From Toxorhynchites rutilus septentrionalis (taxonomy: Eukaryota > Arthropoda > Insecta > Diptera > Culicidae), in the NCBI RefSeq assembly GCF_029784135.1, contig NC_073745.1, forward strand, positions 112,272,716 to 112,336,715: a stretch of 64,000 nt of DNA, given 5' to 3'. Below are positions 32,571-43,637 of this stretch, one piece after another. Both the position numbers and the translations under genes were made by a program. Under the pieces are notes generated by a model that worked only from the letters and a program-made list of their open reading frames with translations, had not been told where the DNA came from and made no database searches. The number at the start of each line of letters is the position of its first letter. Within the stretch, counting starts at the first letter, position 1.

Positions 32571-34474
32571 CACTAGAACTACCGACGTTTGATGTATAAC
32601 TATTCCTACCGCACCCGTCAAATTGACGGATTTCTGATAAGCGCTTTTGTTGTATTTTTTGACTTAGTTTATGTTAATAAAAGAATGTGATTTCACAAAA
32701 ACAACATTTAAAATAACACTTTATATTTTTATAATAAAAAATAAACAAAAACGGTTTATGTTTATATTTATATGTCTACAAGAACATGTTATTCTGGATG
32801 AACACTTGCCACAAGCGTATTTGTTGCGTGTGTTGCAAGTATACATCGCTCTGTTTTTGTTGCACAATTGTATTTGGCAAGATTTTGAGGTCTTATAGTT
32901 AAATTTTCTGTAGTACAATCCATTGCTTTGTTTGGTTGTTTTTTGGAGGAAGCTTGTGCTCTGTAGCACTTATATTCATTGGAAAGTTCTTCTGCCAATT
33001 GAAACAAGAATTGATTCCTGGTAATGTTCCCATCACAAGTGTCTTTGCATAAAATCCAAGCATTAATTGCTGCCAAGTCCAAAATATTGTAGAACACTTG
33101 CGATGGCCATCTACGAGACCCTGCTTTTACGCTATATTAGCGTGTTATCTGGTCAACCACATCTACTCCAAACTTGGTTTTATTGTAAAACGATAAAATT
33201 TCAGGTAATTGTTTTCTATTGGAATCTATTTTTACCGATCTATACTTAGAGCTAAGAAGCAGTACTTTTTTGCGAGGTTTACTTTTATAAATTGTCAGAA
33301 TAATATTATCTTATTTGTAGTGTTTTGTAGAGTAAAGAGCCATGTTATCTTTCACCACTTTAGCTGTTCCTGGCAATTATATTCTATTTGATCACACCGT
33401 TCCAACAAGACTTGTTTTTTTTTGACACGTGGTTTTTTGCGAGTTCCATAATTGTAAAAAAATTATCTGTGGTGATATTTCTTCAACAGTTCACATAATT
33501 GCTTGGTAGATTCAATACTACAAATTCGCTCAATGGTACCCCTGATGGTCGAAGTTCATCTTTGCCTAAGTAGGAAAAACCATTTATAAGGTATTAACTC
33601 TCCACATCTACAGCTAACCAAAATTTGATTCCGAAGTTGTTCGATTTATTTGCCATATACTGCAGAAATCTGCATCTTGCCTTTGTAGGAAACAATTGTT
33701 TGTCTATTGCTTTATTTTGATCAGGTTTGTAACAAGCTTGGTTGTTCTCAATGAATGATTTCCACGTTTCAGAAACTAATCCAAATTCATCAGTTTGTAA
33801 TCGAGCATTCCGTTCGCTTTTTTGTCGAAACGAATGAATCTCATGATTTCTGAAAATCGATTTCTGCACATTGTTTCGTCAAAAAAAGAAGGTCTCCATT
33901 TTTTGGACACAAAAATACACGTTATAACAATGGAATAAAATTCTCATTTTTTAAAATCTCTTGGTTTTGCAAACTCGAAAAGAAAAGAGTCTGTCTTTTA
34001 CTCTCAGTTAGGCTCCTATTCAATACCATCCTGTGGAGAAGCATTATTTACTCTTTTACAACAATTTTGTTATCATAGGGTGATCAAACTTTCTCTTTTG
34101 TTTACAGTCTAAATTTCCTAACTACTCCGAACTCCAAACATATCGGACAACTATTGTGAGAATACTGCACGAAGTTGCATGTCTAATTGAATGCAAACAC
34201 GTATTGTCCACCATTCCATGGATGATGCATATATTGTTATAAACTTTGAAATTGCCAGATCCGTCAATTTGACGGGTCTCGGTAGAAATAGGTATAGGTG
34301 GTACTGATTATGGAAGTTAAAGCCGATAAACAGAAATTGAATGTGAATAAAAAACTATCCTTACATCTCATGAAAAGTCATCATAAAATTTTAGAACAAT
34401 ACATAAAAATTTTATAAAATTGGTGACCATGAAATTTGAAATCCGTCAAATTGACGGTTTAGCTAGTTCTAGTG
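32571..34474 (-). mobile_element. piggyBac-like transposon, inactive
   Basis: Ends CACTAGAACTAC on the left and its complement (tagttctagtg) on the right, with TTAA on both sides (32567-32570 and 34475-34478), as in the piggyBac superfamily. Subterminal palindromes ccgtcaaattgacgg occur at about 32616, 34260 and 34443. Length is 1,904 bp, which is short for piggyBac and consistent with deletions. The transposase relic reads on the minus strand. Confidence 0.85.
32721..33869 (-). pseudogene. piggyBac-type transposase relic
   Basis: Minus-strand pieces in several frames match the piggyBac fold. Near 33869-33594: RNARLQTDEFGLVSETWKSF, then KAIDKQLFPTKARCRFLQYMANKSNNFGIKFWLAVD, the region before and including two of the catalytic Asp positions (the AIDKQL Asp and the WLAVD Asp). 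Near 33097-32900: FYNILDLAAINAWIL, FLFQLAEEL. Near 32870-32750: a Cys-rich C-terminus (CQIQLCNKN, YTCNTRNKYACGKCSS), the zinc-binding tail of this family. The central part between 33100 and 33590 is scrambled by stops and frameshifts. It cannot encode an active enzyme. Confidence 0.8.
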
Positions 34475-34478
34475 TTAA

Positions 34479-34999
34479 AACTAATTCTCTTTCCGTCTTT
34501 CTCAATTAGGGCCGCGAACTATGGTCCAATCTATGCAATTGTAAAAACTTTTCTTATATACAAGAAGTAATTTATCCTATTATTTCTCACATTTTCCCAA
34601 CATTTCTTGATGGATGCATGTATGGAGCTCATGAAAATCGCGAATACCATGAATAATTTATTGAGCTAACATTAGATAGAGCATCAGTCATTCTGAATAT
34701 TGATACATTGATATTATAGTTGCAATATTAATAATTTTGTTGGCTTTTCGCATTGAAACATCATTAATATAAGCCTTAAGCCTTACGAAAGTACGAAAGT
34801 ACGAATTTGAAGATTTCACCAACTTATTCAATTTATCAATAAACATATTTTCCTTCGAGAGTGATACATTTATTCCAATGCTTTATTTGCGAGAATCACT
34901 AAATTTCATTTCCTGAACCATTCGTGTTTTGGTATGTAAAATCTTCAAAATGAAGGACAAACATTATTACCTGATATCTACATCTCAGTCATTTTAAAC
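34479..34999. other. Unassigned AT-rich DNA
   Basis: No gene or repeat supported apart from a small gtacgaaagtacgaa duplication near 34790-34805. Confidence 0.35.
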
Positions 35000-35265
35000 G
35001 AATTAATTTTTGCTATCCACACAGTTGATTGACGTGCTTCTGGAGTTTTGCGATGGATCCATGCTTCATCCAAAGTCCCACACAGCATATAGAACGTTTA
35101 TTCAGAATAACCATCTGAATTGATAACACGTTTTTCAGCTTTCTCATAAATCTTCGAATCATCATCGGAATAATGTAATTTTTCACGGTCCACGAACTTC
35201 GATAGTAAGATTCTGTGATCTGTAAACACTGGTTGGGTTTAAGTCTTTTCACGATTAAACGACCA
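35000..35265 (-). pseudogene. Mariner-superfamily relic
   Basis: The minus strand opens near 35252 with MKRLKPNQCLQITESYYRSS, the helix-turn-helix start common to a group of arthropod mariner-type transposases. Another frame then reads CGTLDEAWIHRKTPEARQSTVW, resembling the strand with the first catalytic acid. About 300 bp are missing between the two pieces, and no second half follows. Confidence 0.6.
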
Positions 35266-35645
35266 TACCCACTGGGTATTTTGACAGGTTACGAATTACG
35301 ACAGAGCTGTCAGAAATAAAAGTTTGAAAACGAAAATTCAAGAAAATCACGAAATCACCGGTGTTCCGTCTGCTGGGAACTTGGGGTGGACTGTACAATT
35401 GGTGCGTTGTTCCACTCTTGGACACAACGGGTGCGTGGAAGGAACCCTCGTGTTCCTCACGCCTTAATCGACGGGTGGGAGCCCCAATGGCTCCGCTCCA
35501 TGCATGGAAAACTCCTTACTCTTTCGGAAATTTTACTTATTGGGATGTGCTTCAGAAAAAAAGGTTTGAGCAGTGCAGAGTGAAAACATGGTGTTCAAAC
35601 TATTTACACTTAATTCATGACTAATCACTGATCGAATTGACATTC
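35266..35645. other. Unassigned, GC-richer DNA
   Basis: Two overlapping plus frames (35361-35624 and 35386-35583), both Trp-rich and without known motifs. Not supported as genes. Confidence 0.3.
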
Positions 35646-35648
35646 ACC

Positions 35649-35860
35649 CCTATTCTGTATTTCGATCGATTCGAAATATTTCGAGCGACTTGATAAAAAT
35701 TCCATTCTTTATTCCGTTCGAGTTGTTTTTGCATTTCGTTCGATCTGTTTCTCTTCGAACATCAAATAGGCAAAACGTTCAAAACAGGGGATACGAAATT
35801 AAAACTCGAACGAAATAAGGATTTCGAATGAAACGGAAATCCATCGGAATATAGAATAGG
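35649..35860. mobile_element. Short MITE, about 210 bp
   Basis: Left end cctattctgtatttcgatcg and right end in diverged complement (ccatcggaatatagaatagg). The interior repeats ttcgtt/tcgaa motifs in both orientations, giving a foldback. No coding content. Confidence 0.5.
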
Positions 35861-36366
35861 TATGATTATTTAATTGATGCGATTCCACTGCGTCATTGCT
35901 GCTACTGATGTTAAGGTTATGCTGATGCTGCTGTTGCTACTCTTGCGATGCGGACGGTTTTTTGCTCCTCGTTGTCATGCAGCGACTCTTGCTGCTATTG
36001 CTCTTGCTGATATTGTTGCTAGTGAAGTCGCACTCTTGCGATACTGCTACTGTTGTTGTTGCTTGGTCTCGACTTGCACTTTTGCACTCTTGCACTTGTT
36101 GCTAGCTGGGTGGTTGGATGAAGACTGATCCCTCCGCACGGTCGGGGCGCACTTTTATGCTGAATCACTTCGTTTCCTATGAAAATGGGGTGGTACTTAC
36201 GACATCATTCGTTTTCCCCTTCCGTACGATTCTAGGACGGAAACAATCGGAATGTTCTATATTTTGAGGGACGAATTCGGTTAACAGGAGTGTTTAACTC
36301 CATCGATACAACTGTGTGTGAATTCAGATTGTGGAGCCAAAAAAATTAACCAAAAAATGAAAAGTA
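35861..36366. repeat. Imperfect CTG/TTG-rich trinucleotide stretch
   Basis: From about 35890 to 36110 the DNA is dominated by degenerate ctg, ttg, ctc and gat triplets (gctgatgctgctgttgctac and similar). The open frame 35874-36128 is produced by this composition. The remainder of the interval shows nothing. Confidence 0.5.
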
Positions 36367-36645
36367 CTAGGTGTGCAACTTAATTCGTTCCGTTTCCACA
36401 TGCCATGAGCGATGGTGCTATAAATAATCGGCAGTGACAGCTGATTTCTGCTGAATCATACCAAATATTGTTCACAAGTCTTTGAATTTTGCACAACAAA
36501 TTAAATTTTTACTACGCTGAAAATGTCGAGTTTCATTGCAAATAAGCACCGTTTGCGGGAAATTTGGATTTTCTGTTTCCATCGAAATAAAAGTGCAGCA
36601 GAAGCGCATCGAATGCTTGTGGAAGTTTAAAGTGACTGTTGCGAA
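36367..36645 (+). pseudogene. Mariner 5' fragment
   Basis: Begins with a TIR-like tgtgcaacttaattcgttcc, then an ATG at 36523 opening MSSFIANKHRLREIWIFCF followed by HRNKSAAEAHRMLVEV, the standard N-terminus of mariner transposases of the mellifera/irritans type. A TAA follows at once and the rest of the gene is absent. Confidence 0.7.
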
Positions 36646-37068
36646 CGCCCCTCGTCAGTCAACACACCTCTAAAACAACATTGTGAAAACAACTGACAGA
36701 TGATAGGCAATTGATCAGGATAATTGAATAGATCGTATAATAAGAGAATTCGCATTGTTCTAAAACTTTGTAGGAAGCGAACTCATGTGCTCTTGAAAAT
36801 CATTATTTAATATTTAATTATATACAGCCATTCCATGCCAAACCGATAAAGTGGTTCTCAGATTTTCGTCAGAAGTGGTGATTTTCTTCTTCATCGCAAA
36901 ACGTTAGACAAGTATTTTTTTTATATTTTTACTAGTTGACCTGACAAGAAGTACTGAAATTTTCTATTGTCTTCGACAATATTAAATTTCAGTACTTCTA
37001 CCAAACTTAACACTATAATATCAGATTATTTTCAGACACAATTCTCGTGCAACATTTTTCATCCACTT

Positions 37069-37346
37069 CTTCTTCTTCTTCTTTAATGGCACTAACGTTC
37101 CTAGAGGATCTTCGCCGTCTCAACGTAGTATTACTTGCGTCATTGTTATTAGTACTTAGTTGAGATTTCTATGCCAAATGACACGACTTGCAATGCATTC
37201 TGAGTGGCAAGCTCTAGAATACGCGTGATCACAGTGCAAGTCGGAGGAAATTTCTTTGACGAAAAATTCCCCCAACCAGAACGGGAATCGAACCCGAACA
37301 CCCGGCATGTTAGTTATGACGCTAACCACTCGGCCACGGGAGCACA
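37069..37346 (-). mobile_element. tRNA-derived SINE with GAA-type tail, copy 1
   Basis: Minus strand begins gtgctcccgtggccgagtgg (box A) with ggttcgattcccg (box B), followed by a unique body and ending in (gaa)n, seen as cttcttctt on plus. ATCCACTT flanks both sides (37061-37068 and 37347-37354). R copy 3 has the uninterrupted site near 52215. The second copy of this SINE is at 51645-51941. Confidence 0.85.
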
Positions 37347-37708
37347 ATCCACTTACATCCACTTACAAATAACATGTTTCTCCGTTACATGCAATAAATT
37401 TTTGATACAGAAAATATGATAGAATGAAGACAGCCCTAAATCGGACAATTCTTTTCTCGAGTTTTGCTCTTATCAACACATTCGGGGATCCATTTTTATT
37501 TATATAGATAGAAGACGATATAGGAGTGCGTTTTATCACATTAAATTCCATTTCCACATTCGAACGAAGATCAATTTCGGTACCGCAAACATCAAATGGA
37601 CTAACAACGCTTGTCAATATGTAATTGTAGAATACATGCGAATTGAATTTTTCGAATTTACCCTCAGAGTTTTCCGAAAATTCTCAATTGTCATGTTTGG
37701 TTGGAATA

Positions 37709-38398
37709 CGAGGGTCACTATTTATATTTCGGGAATTGGCAACACTGATGTCATGTAAGTCCATCTGACGGTTCCATCGTAAAGTTTGACATTTTTGACG
37801 ATATACGTACTCAGAACATTTTGTCATACGGACTCGGCAAAAAAATGGAACTGAATCGTGAACATTTTCGTGCGATGATTTTTTACGACTTTCGACGTGG
37901 ATTATCACAACAAGAGTGCGTCAATCAACTTAATTTGACTTTTGGCGATGAAGCTCCATCAAAAACCACTGTGTATCGCTGGTAAAGTGAATTCAATCGT
38001 GGTCGTAGTTCGCTGTCCGACGAGTTTCGTGAAGGTCGTCCAAAATCGACTGTAGTGCCAGAAAACATCGATGCTGTGCACGAAATGATTAAGCAAGATC
38101 GTCATGTAACCTATTGTGAGATTGAGGCATCCCTAAGCATTAGTTCCACCAGCATATATGCGATTTTACATGAACACTTAGTTGTGCGAAAATTATGTTC
38201 ACGTTGGATCCCACATAATTTGACAATCGCTCAAAAAAAGGCTCGTGTCGATTGGAATAAATGCTTTGAAAATTGGTTTAAGCGCATGCAAAAGTGTATC
38301 GATTATCGTTGCGAGTACTTTGAAAAACAATGAAAATATATTCGCAGCTTAACTATTTGTTTTTGTTCATATTCCCGAAATATAAATAGTGACCCTCG
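37709..38398 (+). mobile_element. Internally deleted mariner, 690 bp
   Basis: Perfect-looking inverted ends (cgagggtcactatttatatt and its complement) with TA on both sides (37707-37708 and 38399-38400). R copy 3 carries the matching empty site (ttgaaaTAtgtgc in complement, near 51535). About half of a full mariner is missing, removing the catalytic core. Confidence 0.9.
37845..38333 (+). pseudogene. Mariner transposase, deleted core
   Basis: ATG at 37845 gives MELNREHFRAMIFYDFRRG, then a helix-turn-helix series (KTTVYRW, SSLSDEFREGRPKST, YCEIEASLSISSTSIY) through about codon 135 (ARVDW). The reading frame then jumps directly to a normal mariner C-terminus (FENWFKRMQKCID...EYFEKQ) ending at TGA 38331-38333. 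All catalytic Asp residues lie in the missing part. One in-frame TAA at 37983-37985 follows YRW. The frame is otherwise kept from ATG to the natural stop, so the deletion is in phase. If the stop were read through, the product would keep DNA-binding domains but no catalysis. Confidence 0.85.
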
Positions 38399-38725
38399 TA
38401 TGTGCATTATTTTTATGAGACCTCCCCTCCTTTCCAGAGGAGGAAGGGGTTTCATACCATCATAGAAACGTTTCGTGCCCCCTCCACATGTCAAATACGG
38501 CTCAAGTTGCTTGATTAGTTCTCGAGTTATGCAGGAATTTGTGTTTAAATTTGTATGGGAGCTCCCCTTTATAGAGAGAGCGTCGAACTACCGTAGAAAC
38601 GTTTATCAATCCCCAAAACAAAAAATATGATAAGTTTGATTCCATTTGTATAATTAGTTCTCGAGTTGTTGAGTAACTTACCCCCCCCCTCCACTTTTTA
38701 ATGATCATTTTGTTTTTTTTTTTTT

Positions 38726-38962
38726 TTTTGAAAACCCCCATTTTCTTTATTCCCCTATTGGGCGATTTTTCGATTTTCAGAAAATCTTAATTTTCACATC
38801 TGCAACAATAATAAATGAAATCCGAATGAACTGATATTCTGCATAGGTTACTTTTTCGTGGGAATCATCATTTTTAATCAAGTCACTTTGAAAATTCGAG
38901 ATGGCCATTTTCATTGGCACTATAATATTATAATAATATACATGTATACTTTATTTGGCAGT
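38726..38962. repeat. Direct repeat, left copy (MITE right arm)
   Basis: Nearly identical to 40128-40367, including ttattcccctattgggcg, ctgcaacaataataaatg and the cattttcattggcact end, and continuing past the MITE end into ataat...ataatatac. Because flanking bases are shared, this is a duplication of an existing locus, not two independent insertions. Confidence 0.75.
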
Positions 38963-39034
38963 ACAATCATCTTCACTTTAAGTCTCATCCTCAACATACT
39001 AAGAGTACGATATTGAGAAAGAAAATTGAATTAT

Positions 39035-39300
39035 AACCCAAACTAGCGTTGTCAAAAAGTATTTAATCTTCGGCAGATAATGTGCTTCTTTGTGTCCTGA
39101 AGTGTTCAATGAGCAAATAAAATCATCTGCCTCAAAAGCTTAAAAATGTTTGTATGTGTGGGAGCAGACATCTCTTTCGGGGATTGAACCAAGGCCGGTT
39201 GGAATGCGACCACGCTATCCACATAGCCATTGGTGCTGTTGCATAAATGCGTGAAAATATTGCATCTCATTACAAAATTAAGCTGGAAAGTGTTTTCTAT
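39035..39300 (-). repeat. tRNA-like repeat, copy 2
   Basis: Matches 27120-27478 over tRNA-like head and body, with a 17-base deletion between the two promoter boxes (near 39210), which would damage box spacing. Confidence 0.55.
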
Positions 39301-39416
39301 GAGAAAAACGGTCTGGGCCGTGTGTGTGGCAAAGTATGAGAGAGGCTTATATGTATCTTGCTTCGCTCGCTCATCTTGATCTTATATTGCAATACCATAT
39401 ATATTAGAGTGCCAAT

Positions 39417-40327
39417 GGTCGTATGAGAAAAAAGTGACCTTCGAATTTTCAAAGGGAACTTGAATAAGAATGTTGATTACCACGAAAAAATACTCTATGC
39501 AAAATATCAGCTCAATTGAACTACATTTACTAGTGTCGCACAGTCGTCAAAAGTTTGAGTTTTTTGAAAACCGAAAAATCACCCAAGGGAGTAAAAGATA
39601 TCGGGATTTCCTAAAAAAAAATTTTGATGCCAGATGTCTTAAAATTGCATGAAACTCTACTGTTTATTGTCATTCTAAAGAAATTTTTTTGTCAAAAATC
39701 GACACTCTGAGACTTAGTCGTTCTTTTTTCGGAATATGAGGCAAAACGTGTGGTTTGGGGTGCCAATAAAAATCGTCATATCGATTTTTCACACGGAACT
39801 TCCTGTTGAATGCTGATTTGCACGATAAAATATGCTATGCAAAATATTAGCTCATTCAGACTTCATTTACTATTGTCACAGATGTCAAAATTGAAGTTTT
39901 CTAAAAATCGAGAAATCGCCTAAAAATTTAAATGTTTTTTTTTTTATTACCAAATGTCATAGAATTGCATGAAACATCGAAATTTACTGTTATCTCGAAA
40001 AAAAATTTTGGTCAGAAATAAACTTTTTTTGGCATTTAGTAGTTTTTTCGACTGAAAATCGATTTTTGACGATTTTTTTAGGATAACAAGTTCATGCGAT
40101 TTTAAGACATTTGGCATCTTTTTGTTTTTTTTTTTGAAAACCCCTATTTTCTTTATTCCCCTATTGGGCGATTTTTCGATTTTCAGAAAATCTTAATTTT
40201 CACATCTGCAACAATAATAAATGAAATCCGAATGAGCTGATATTCTGCATAGGGTACTTTTTCGTGGGAATCAACATTTTTAATCAAGTTCACTTTGAAA
40301 ATTCGAAATGGCCATTTTCATTGGCAC
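39417..40327. mobile_element. GGGTGC-end MITE, composite copy
   Basis: Outer ends gagtgccaatgg and cattggcac with TA on both sides. A second left-end sequence, ggggtgccaataaaaatcg, occurs inside at 39757, and the following text parallels that after the outer end, so two left arms are in tandem before one right arm. Confidence 0.6.
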
Positions 40328-40367
40328 TAATAATACTATAATAATATACAAATGTTTACCAGTATTT
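40128..40367. repeat. Direct repeat, right copy
   Basis: Partner of 38726-38962. It contains the right arm of the MITE at 39417-40327 plus shared outside sequence. Confidence 0.75.
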
Positions 40368-40740
40368 GAGAGACGTTGGGATGACAAAACATGTGTTAAA
40401 AATTGATTTTGGGTGTAACGATGACACCCGCAAATTAATCATATAGCTCACCTGAGCTCAAATTTTATACTGAAGAGAACAGTAATCAACCTAGTCCCTC
40501 TTTCATACATGCCGAGCAATAACAATCTCGTGTGTAATTGTTTCGCCGTAAAATGTAGCACATATGCACTTCATTGAAATTCGATATAACAGATGCATCA
40601 TCTCCCACAGCAGTTCATTCTGAGCAAACTTTGTCTACTTGGTACACTTGTACAATGGTAGCTACAGAGAAATTACACAATAGCACAACGCTGGGGATAT
40701 TTACCCGTGGAATCTATTATCAAAATTATTACATGGCCAT
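40368..40740. other. Unassigned DNA
   Basis: Nothing supported. The open frame 40574-40774 has no motif. Confidence 0.35.
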
Positions 40741-41401
40741 AAATGTCGCGCGAACACAATGGGGTGCAGAATAAGGCACCGGTTTCAGTTTCTCTCCCCC
40801 GCAGATCACCAATCCACCCACTAGCTTGCTATTTTAACTTGCCAGTTCAACCAGATGTGCATCGGTATATTCCACCGGGCCGGGACGCGCAGAATGGATA
40901 CTTTGTGTACAAACAGTACTGGAACGGGCGAATATTTTTAGACCGAGCGACACGTTACTTCTCGGTTCTTTTCTTCGATCTAGATACTTGCAAAAACATA
41001 GTTTCAACAAAAAAAAAGCAGAAAGAAACCTTTCGCAGCAAATGAAATATTGGCCCCAATAAAAGTTTCACAACTTCGGACCGCAGTCGAACGCTAACCC
41101 AACCACACGGAATCCCAACAATCATCCTCTTCCTCACACGAATGATCGACCCTTCTCGCAAAGTGCCCGAAGCACTCCCGCAACTCCAAACTGACAATGC
41201 AAAGTTATTCCTGTCAGCGGGATAGGTGGGGAATTAGTTTCGCCCACCCGCGCGCACAGTCGCCACCCAGTAAATGTGTGCCGTCAACCAAAGTGTACAA
41301 CCTTCTCATAAAACCAGCGCTATTTCCCAACGCGAGAAAAAAAAAATCTTCAACGGTATTGTGAAACACGTCCTCCGGCAACTGAAGCATTTCCTATCGC
41401 C
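40741..41401 (+). other. GC-richer segment upstream of a candidate exon
   Basis: Less AT-rich than the neighbours and without any repeat shared with the rest of the window. A 100-codon plus frame (40743-41045) contains ACYFNLPVQPDVHRYIPPG and ends in a Lys-rich tail made by poly-A; it is unconfirmed. The segment could be 5' untranslated sequence of a host gene. Confidence 0.3.
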
Positions 41402-41527
41402 ATGGAAAAGTCAAGTTCAGAAAGTTCCAATCGGAGGAAAAATTGCTCCGATGGAAACGATGGCAAACGGGAATCAATCTCATCGCTTGTATTTCTAGCT
41501 TTTGTTCACTACGTGATGTGGATGAGG
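41402..41527 (+). CDS. Candidate host first coding exon
   Basis: An ATG in excellent context (gccATGg) opens 42 codons: a Ser/Asn/Arg-rich polar start (MEKSSSESSNRRKNCSDG) followed by a hydrophobic, aromatic stretch, LVFLAFVHYVMWMR. The frame meets a near-consensus donor (AGG followed by gtgagt) at 41527/41528 in phase 0. A signal anchor or first membrane segment is possible. No later exon is recognised within the window and no homologue comes to mind. The evidence is start context plus donor only, so chance remains a real alternative. Confidence 0.33.
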
Positions 41528-41689
41528 GTGAGTGGAGATGGTCAATTCCAATTACGAGCGAGTCAGGTTTCAGGTGTCGTGGGTGTCGAGCGAGAATTGA
41601 AAAACTGCCGATAATTGTGGCTATCAACGTTTCAAACTGTCGGCTAATGTGATACGATAATTATTCGCTATGTGTCACTCGGGCATTTA

Positions 41690-42360
41690 CTAGTGTGGAA
41701 CTAGAACTTGCAAACCAAATCGAGAGAAGGAAATTGAATACATTGGCCGCAATTATGCTGATCGATGTGGACGTCATTGTGGGAGGGAAAAATGACCACT
41801 GCAACGATTAAACAATTCAGAGGTGGGCTGCGGCAGAAATTAATTCTAAATTGGTTTCCTATGCTAATTACTGTAGGCGTGGTGCAGCAGGGTCATATTT
41901 TACGACAGTTGCTGAATGAGTTCTGCCACAGAATGAATGGATGTTGTAGGTAAGAGAATTAGGTATGGCATGGCTCCACCATAGACGCACAATGGGACTG
42001 CAATTTCGAAGTATTGCGAGCAATATAACATTTGACCCACTTCCGCAAGCTGGACACGCTGGACGGCAATATTTCATCGTCCTTACAAGTTTTTATCGTT
42101 CCAAAAGAGAACATATTTGAATTAGCTAAGAAAGCCAGGCGAATCATTTATGGGCGTCATTTGTAATGTCCCCCATGGACACCATCCGGAACAATAATTT
42201 GTCAAACAGAACTGCGAGTGTGTCTACAATGAAGGCTTCAGTCATTCCTGGAGGCTTATGGGGGTAGTACACTACGAACACCATAAAAATATGAGATTTT
42301 CGCGAGTTCAACGAGAAAACAAATTACTATGACTAATCTGGTATCACAGTTTTATTAGGT
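41690..42360. other. Unassigned DNA
   Basis: Short frames on both strands (41868-42077, 41959-42147 minus) without motif. Ends where R copy 2 begins with actagctgacc. Confidence 0.35.
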
Positions 42361-43637
42361 ACTAGCTGACCAGGCAAACTTCGTTCCGCCCAAAATTTGT
42401 TCTTTGACATCCGGCGATCCTTTTTTTTGGTATAGATAGAAAAAGATATAGGAGTGTGTTTCATCACATTAAAATCCATTTCCAGTTTCGAACAAAGATC
42501 AATTTCGCTAGCGCAAACATCAAATGGACTAACAGCACTTGTCACTATGTAATTGTAGAACATATGGGAATTTAATTTTTCGAATTTTCCCTTTTTCCTT
42601 CAGAGTTTTCCGATAATTTTCAATTGTCATGTTTGGAGAGGTGTCATACCATCATAGAAACATTTCTCATATCCAAAAACCCTCACATCCCTAATTGTGC
42701 TTGATTAGTTCTGGAGTTATGCAGAAGTTTGTGTTTCGTTTGTATGGCACCCTCCTTAGAGATGGGGGATGAGTGTATTCACCATAGAAACGTTTCGTGT
42801 CCCGTAAAACCTTCACATGCCAAATTTGGCTCCATTCGCTTGATTAGTTTTCGAGTTATAAGGAAGTTTGTATTTCATTTGTATGACTGTCCACCCTTAG
42901 AGAGCGGGTGGAGTGTCTCACCACCGTAAAAACATTTATTGCACCCTAAAACCTCCACATGCCAAATTTGGTTTAATAAATGGATAGCTGTTAACTCTCG
43001 ACTAATGCAGAAATTTGAGTTACATTTGCTTGATTAATTCTCGTGTAATGCAGACATTTGTGTTTCATTTGTATGGCAGCCCCCTCTAAGAGAGGGAGAG
43101 AGGTATCTAACCACCATAAAAACATTTATTGCACTTTAATACCTCAATATGCCCAATTTGGTTTCATTTGCTTGAATAATTCTCGAATAATGCAGAAATT
43201 TGTGTTTCATTTGTATGGCAGCCACCCCCTAAAGAGGGGGGCGGAGAGTCTAACCACCATAGAAACATTTATTGCACCCTAAAACCTCAATATGCCCAAT
43301 TTGGTTTCATTTGCTTGAATAATTCTCGAATAATGCAGAAATTTGTGTTTCATTTGTATGGCAGCCCTCCCTTAGAGAGGGTGGTGGAGAGTCTAACTGT
43401 CACAGAAACAGTTATTGCACCCTAAAACCTCCACATGCCAAATTTGGTTTCATTTGCTTGATTAATTCTCGTGTATTGCAGAAATTTATGTTTCATTTGT
43501 ATGGCAGCCCCCACCCCCCTAAGAGAGGGGGGAGGGGTATCTAACCACCATAAAAACATTTATTGCACTCTACTACCTCAATATGCCCAATTTGGTTTCA
43601 TTTGCTTGAATAATTCTCGCGTAATGCAGAAATTTGT

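Larger units (their letters stand above)
36931..38700 (-). mobile_element. Helentron-like repeat R, copy 1
   Basis: Minus-strand copy of a repeat that in copy 3 runs from tatataaaaatgg to a terminal ...agctagt. Here the 3' end is aggtcaactagt at 36931, the middle carries tctatataaataaaaatgg near 37500, and one or two tandem units lie at 38400-38700. It is interrupted by a SINE (37069-37346) and a mariner (37709-38398). The Helentron assignment rests on the end sequences and tandem core and is an inference. Confidence 0.6.

Noticed and set aside
35874..36128. Leu/Cys-rich ORF as a membrane protein
   Set aside because: It is produced by a degenerate trinucleotide repeat.
37280..37346. A functional tRNA gene
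   Set aside because: The tRNA-like part is followed by a SINE body and tail with target duplications, and recurs at 51645.
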